Assembly (NCBI GenBank): GCA_945903705.1
Contig: CAMDOZ010000016.1
Span: 1 to 32,805, forward strand
Direction of reading: 5' to 3'
DNA length: 32,805 bases
Origin: Fidelibacterota bacterium
GTDB lineage: Bacteria > Pseudomonadota > Alphaproteobacteria > Rhodospirillales > Rhodospirillaceae
This document shows, one piece after another, positions 29,797 through 32,805 of this stretch (its first letter is position 1; every line of letters starts with the position of its first letter). The notes beneath the pieces are model-generated. The model saw only the letters and a program-made list of their open reading frames with translations, was not told where the DNA came from and made no database searches. A program made the translations under genes and the position numbers.

Positions 29797-32321
29797 GACG
29801 ACATCAACTGCTTAAGTTTGGCGAAAGGCGAGTCCGCATTCACCGGCTCGGGTGTGGGCTGGCCCTTATGTTTGGAAGGCGCTTGATCGTGCCTCCGGCG
29901 TTTGAGGCGGAACGTAAGACCGCTCTCGTCGAGCTTTGCCTTGAAACCCAAGGCCCGCAGAACTTCGGCGCCGGTGACCGCGTTGATCCCCAGGAGCGAC
30001 AAGTGTTCAGGCGGAAGCACCGTGACCTTTTCGCGGGCGAGCTTGCGCGCGGTGGCGGAGAAGCGCTCGAGCATGTCGATGCGGTAGCCCGCTGCGCCCA
30101 GCGGCTCATAACCGCAGGCGCGGTAGAAATCCTGCGCCACCCCGAGATCAAGCGGAATCGAAACGCGCCCCGGCGGCGGAAGCCGCGGCGCCGGATTCTC
30201 GCGATGACCAGCGATCCAGAGAAGGCCCCTGAGGCGCGCAGGCGCGGCCTTCAAGAGGGCGGGCATGTACACATGCTCGACGCCAAAACGGACACCGGCC
30301 CGTGCGAGGACCTTGCGGTTCTCGATGCTGAGGGCCCTGAGCTGGCTTTCAACGATGCTGCGCCGCACCAGGCCGAGGGTCTCGGTCAGATGAAAGAGAA
30401 TCCCGCGCACCGCCGGGGGCGCTGCATCCTGACGCGCTCGCGCCAGCGGCTCGAGGTGCTTGCTGATCTGTTTGGCCAACCATTCGCGCAGGCGACTTTC
30501 CAGGCGCAACCGGTCCGGGGCCTCGATGCGTTCGTCGGACGGGACTTCGATTTGCGGACGCAAGAGTTCACTGCCGCCGACGAGCATGGCAATCGGCTCG
30601 TTCTGCCAAACGATGCGTGCTTCATCGTCGAGCGAGAGCGTCTCGTCGCCAGCCGCGACAATCGCGTCGATCCGTGCGGCGATCAGCGGACGCAGCGCCG
30701 CGTTGGCTGCCCCGAGGACGGCGCGATCCGCGGTTCGGGTGCCCGTGCGCTCGGCACGGAAGCGAAGCCCCTCGAGATGGCCAAGCCGGTGACCGTCGAC
30801 CGTGACGAGGCCGTCGTCGGCGATATCGGCGGCCATAAGATCGTCGCCGCGCAAGCGCTTCACCAGATGCGCCGTGCGGCTGTCGACGAATTGCTTGGTG
30901 AGTTTGTCGTGCAGAGCATCCGACAGACGGTCTTCCACCTCGCGGGTCTTTTCCTGCCATTCGCGCGCGTCGGTCACCCAGTCGCCGCGGTGGGAAAGAT
31001 AGGTCCAGGTGCGGATCGCCGCGATGCGGTCCATGAGGACATGGATGTCGCCGTCGGTGCGGTTGATGCGCTCCACTTGGCCGGCGATCCAATCATCCGG
31101 CATCACGCCGCTGTCTTGCGTCAGATGTGTATAGACCTGCGCCATCAACTTGGCGTGAAATTCCGGCCGCAGTTTGCGGAAGTCCGGCACCTGGGCGACG
31201 TCCCACAACAGGCGAATACGGGCGGGGCTGTCGGCCCGTTCGCGCACCGCCGTATCTTTAGTCATGGCCTCGAGCACGAGTTGATCTTCCGCCGGCGGCG
31301 GCCGCACGAGGGACGGCGACGGCGGCGGATATTTGAGCGACGCCTGTAGCGCATCGAGCGATGTAAATCGCAGGTCGGTATTGCGCCAAAAGAGATGTTG
31401 TAGGGGCGGAAACTCGTGCGCTTCGACGCGGGCGCTGATGTCCGGATCGATCTCGGGTAGCTCCGCCGTGACGCCGAAAGTTCCGTCATTCATGTGGCGG
31501 CCGGCGCGGCCGGCGATCTGGGCGACCTCGGAGGCGGAGAGGGCCCGCGGCGCGCGGCCGTCGAACTTGCTCATGGAGGCAAAGGCCACATGGTCGACGT
31601 CCATGTTGAGGCCCATTCCGATGGCGTCCGTCGCCACCATGTAGTCCACATCGCCGCTCTGATAGAGCGCCACTTGCGCATTGCGGGTGCGTGGCGAGAG
31701 CGCGCCCATCACCACGGCAGCACCCCCGCGATGGCGCCGGATGAGCTCGGCGATGCCGTAGACCTCGGAGACGGAGAAGGCCACCACCGCGCACCGGCGC
31801 GGCAGCCGCGTGAGTTTCTTAGCCCCCGTATAGGTGAGCTTGGAGAATCGCGGGCGCGTGACGAACTCAGCGCCCGGCACAAGACGGCGGATCAGCGGCT
31901 TGATGGTCTCGGCGCCGAGGAACATGGTCTCCACCGTGCCGCGGGCATGCAGCAGCCGCTGGGTGAACACATGACCGCGGTCGGCGTCCGCGGCCAGTTG
32001 GATTTCATCGACGGCGAGGAACGCCACCTCGCGGTCGAGCGGCATACTTTCCACCGTGCAGACGTAGTAGCGCGGGTTCGGCGGAACGATTTTCTCTTCG
32101 CCGGTGATGAGCGCCACGGATCCGGCGCCACGGGCGCGCACGACGCGGTCATAATTTTCGCGCGCGAGCAGCCGCAGCGGAAACCCGATCATGCCGCTTG
32201 CATGACCGAGCATCCGGTCCATGGCGAGATAGGTTTTGCCGGTGTTGGTGGGCCCGAGCACGGCCGTGACGCCGCCGCCTTTGAACGGCGGCGCCGGATC
32301 GGTGCGAAAGTCAGCGGTCAC
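29793..32321 (-). CDS. SUV3-like DEAD/DEAH-type RNA helicase
   Basis: This is an 842-residue ATP-dependent helicase related to mitochondrial SUV3 and its bacterial relatives. Motif I is GPTNTGKT (23-30); motif II is VDEIQ (104-108), the SUV3 variant of the DEAD box; motif III is FLGAET; and motifs V-VI include VATDAIGMGLNMDVDHVAF and SEVAQIAGRAGRH (about 265-277). The SUV3 C-terminal region follows, then about 400 residues with a basic, low-complexity end. RNA decay or ribosome-related remodelling is the family role. It runs into the S4 gene by a 4-base overlap, so the pair is likely functionally linked. It is 30 bases downstream of the HPF gene. Confidence 0.93.
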   Translation of the reverse strand: MTADFRTDPAPPFKGGGVTAVLGPTNTGKTYLAMDRMLGHASGMIGFPLRLLARENYDRVVRARGAGSVALITGEEKIVPPNPRYYVCTVESMPLDREVAFLAVDEIQLAADADRGHVFTQRLLHARGTVETMFLGAETIKPLIRRLVPGAEFVTRPRFSKLTYTGAKKLTRLPRRCAVVAFSVSEVYGIAELIRRHRGGAAVVMGALSPRTRNAQVALYQSGDVDYMVATDAIGMGLNMDVDHVAFASMSKFDGRAPRALSASEVAQIAGRAGRHMNDGTFGVTAELPEIDPDISARVEAHEFPPLQHLFWRNTDLRFTSLDALQASLKYPPPSPSLVRPPPAEDQLVLEAMTKDTAVRERADSPARIRLLWDVAQVPDFRKLRPEFHAKLMAQVYTHLTQDSGVMPDDWIAGQVERINRTDGDIHVLMDRIAAIRTWTYLSHRGDWVTDAREWQEKTREVEDRLSDALHDKLTKQFVDSRTAHLVKRLRGDDLMAADIADDGLVTVDGHRLGHLEGLRFRAERTGTRTADRAVLGAANAALRPLIAARIDAIVAAGDETLSLDDEARIVWQNEPIAMLVGGSELLRPQIEVPSDERIEAPDRLRLESRLREWLAKQISKHLEPLARARQDAAPPAVRGILFHLTETLGLVRRSIVESQLRALSIENRKVLARAGVRFGVEHVYMPALLKAAPARLRGLLWIAGHRENPAPRLPPPGRVSIPLDLGVAQDFYRACGYEPLGAAGYRIDMLERFSATARKLAREKVTVLPPEHLSLLGINAVTGAEVLRALGFKAKLDESGLTFRLKRRRHDQAPSKHKGQPTPEPVNADSPFAKLKQLMSS

Positions 32322-32351
32322 AGCCGCGCGGGTCCTCCGGATAAAGCTACG

Positions 32352-32744
32352 CTAGGGCGCTTCTGGAACGAGGATGTCCTCAGGGCGGGTTCCGCGGCCC
32401 TCACGCCGGCGCCGCACAAAGTCCTTGAGTTGCCGCTCCATGGCGGTGAAGGCATCGCGCAAGGCAATTTGAATGTCCTCATGGTCCTTCAGACTGTCCT
32501 CGCGCTTGGGATCGCGCTTCACAACGAGTTCGTCGCCCGGCACGTCGAGAATGATGGAGATATGATACGGCTGCGCCGTATTGCTGGCGTGGTTGTTATT
32601 CTTGTGATGTCGTTCGACGACGACACGGCAGCCTGTGATCCGGTCAAAGAACTGTTCGAGCTTGGCGACCTTTTCGCGGATTCGGGTTTCGACGGCATCG
32701 GATTTGTCGAGTCCATGGAAAGAGATCTGGACGGGGACTTGCAT
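32352..32744 (-). CDS. hpf: ribosome hibernation promoting factor, short form (HPF/RaiA family)
   Basis: This is a 130-residue ribosome-binding protein. MQVPVQISFHGLDKSDAVE, IREKVAKLEQFFDRITGCRVVVERHH and PYHISIILDVPGDELVVKRDP are the S30AE fold, and DIQIALRDAFTAMERQLKDF supplies the second helix. The long C-terminal dimerisation domain of typical alphaproteobacterial HPF is missing, so this is the short form, possibly a second copy beside a long HPF elsewhere. The longest frame starts at 32792; ATG 32744 with GGAG 6 bases before it is preferred. The window's last 60 bases upstream show no gene. Confidence 0.88.
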   Translation of the reverse strand: MQVPVQISFHGLDKSDAVETRIREKVAKLEQFFDRITGCRVVVERHHKNNNHASNTAQPYHISIILDVPGDELVVKRDPKREDSLKDHEDIQIALRDAFTAMERQLKDFVRRRREGRGTRPEDILVPEAP

Positions 32745-32805
32745 TTCAGGCTCCGCTCTGTTGATCCAGTGTCCGAACCTTTGCCCCCGCAAAGGACCGG
32801 TGGAG

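Noticed and set aside
1-32805. CRISPR array, insertion sequence, phage or defence island
   Set aside because: No regularly spaced repeats, transposase, integrase or known defence domain was found; gene content is housekeeping and envelope related.

Overview
The window is GC-rich chromosomal DNA, most likely from an alphaproteobacterium whose order I cannot fix from this sequence alone. The pointers are a SUV3-like helicase followed by an S4-domain protein, a 7Fe ferredoxin next to a CarD regulator, a ROSE-like leader on a small heat-shock gene, a two-subunit 2-oxoglutarate:ferredoxin oxidoreductase, and strong G/C at third codon positions. Coding density is high. I see no insertion sequence, integrase, phage gene or CRISPR array.

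Layout. 1-2353: tRNA-Leu(UAA), a GNAT acetyltransferase and a lipoprotein-type amidase. 2354-2681: a gap with one possible small ORF. 2682-8959 (+): polysaccharide genes, namely a 1078-residue methyltransferase/coiled-coil/RgpF/GT2 fusion, a second GT2 enzyme, and an ABC exporter permease and ATPase (Wzm/Wzt type) whose ATPase has a C-terminal glycan-binding-like domain. 8983-15088 (-): a convergent operon for a GT-C membrane protein, RmlC, RmlB, RmlD, RmlA and a GT2 rhamnosyltransferase-like enzyme. Together these look like a locus that makes dTDP-L-rhamnose, builds a rhamnose-containing glycan on the cytoplasmic face and exports it by the ABC route. 15276-17249 (+): an orphan 7TM sensor histidine kinase, divergent from that operon.

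17266-26646 is mostly minus-strand housekeeping and accessory genes: an OGFr-domain protein, an Hsp20 chaperone with an RNA-thermometer-like leader and a strong terminator, a cNMP-binding-domain protein, korAB, metC, a divergent Tat-type GH17 hydrolase, an EpmC-like HExxH protein, an SNase-fold protein lacking two catalytic acids, and carD. 26647-27323: the carD leader region, two tandem terminators and fdxA.

27451-29485 (+): a DUF938 methyltransferase and an unusual TPR-plus-glycosyltransferase-like protein, lying on the opposite strand between fdxA and the S4/helicase pair. 29482-32744 (-): S4 protein, SUV3-like helicase and a short HPF-type ribosome hibernation factor.

Start codons were chosen from ribosome-binding-site spacing, homology-like N-termini and overlaps. 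Several differ from the longest possible ORF, and each case is stated in its entry.
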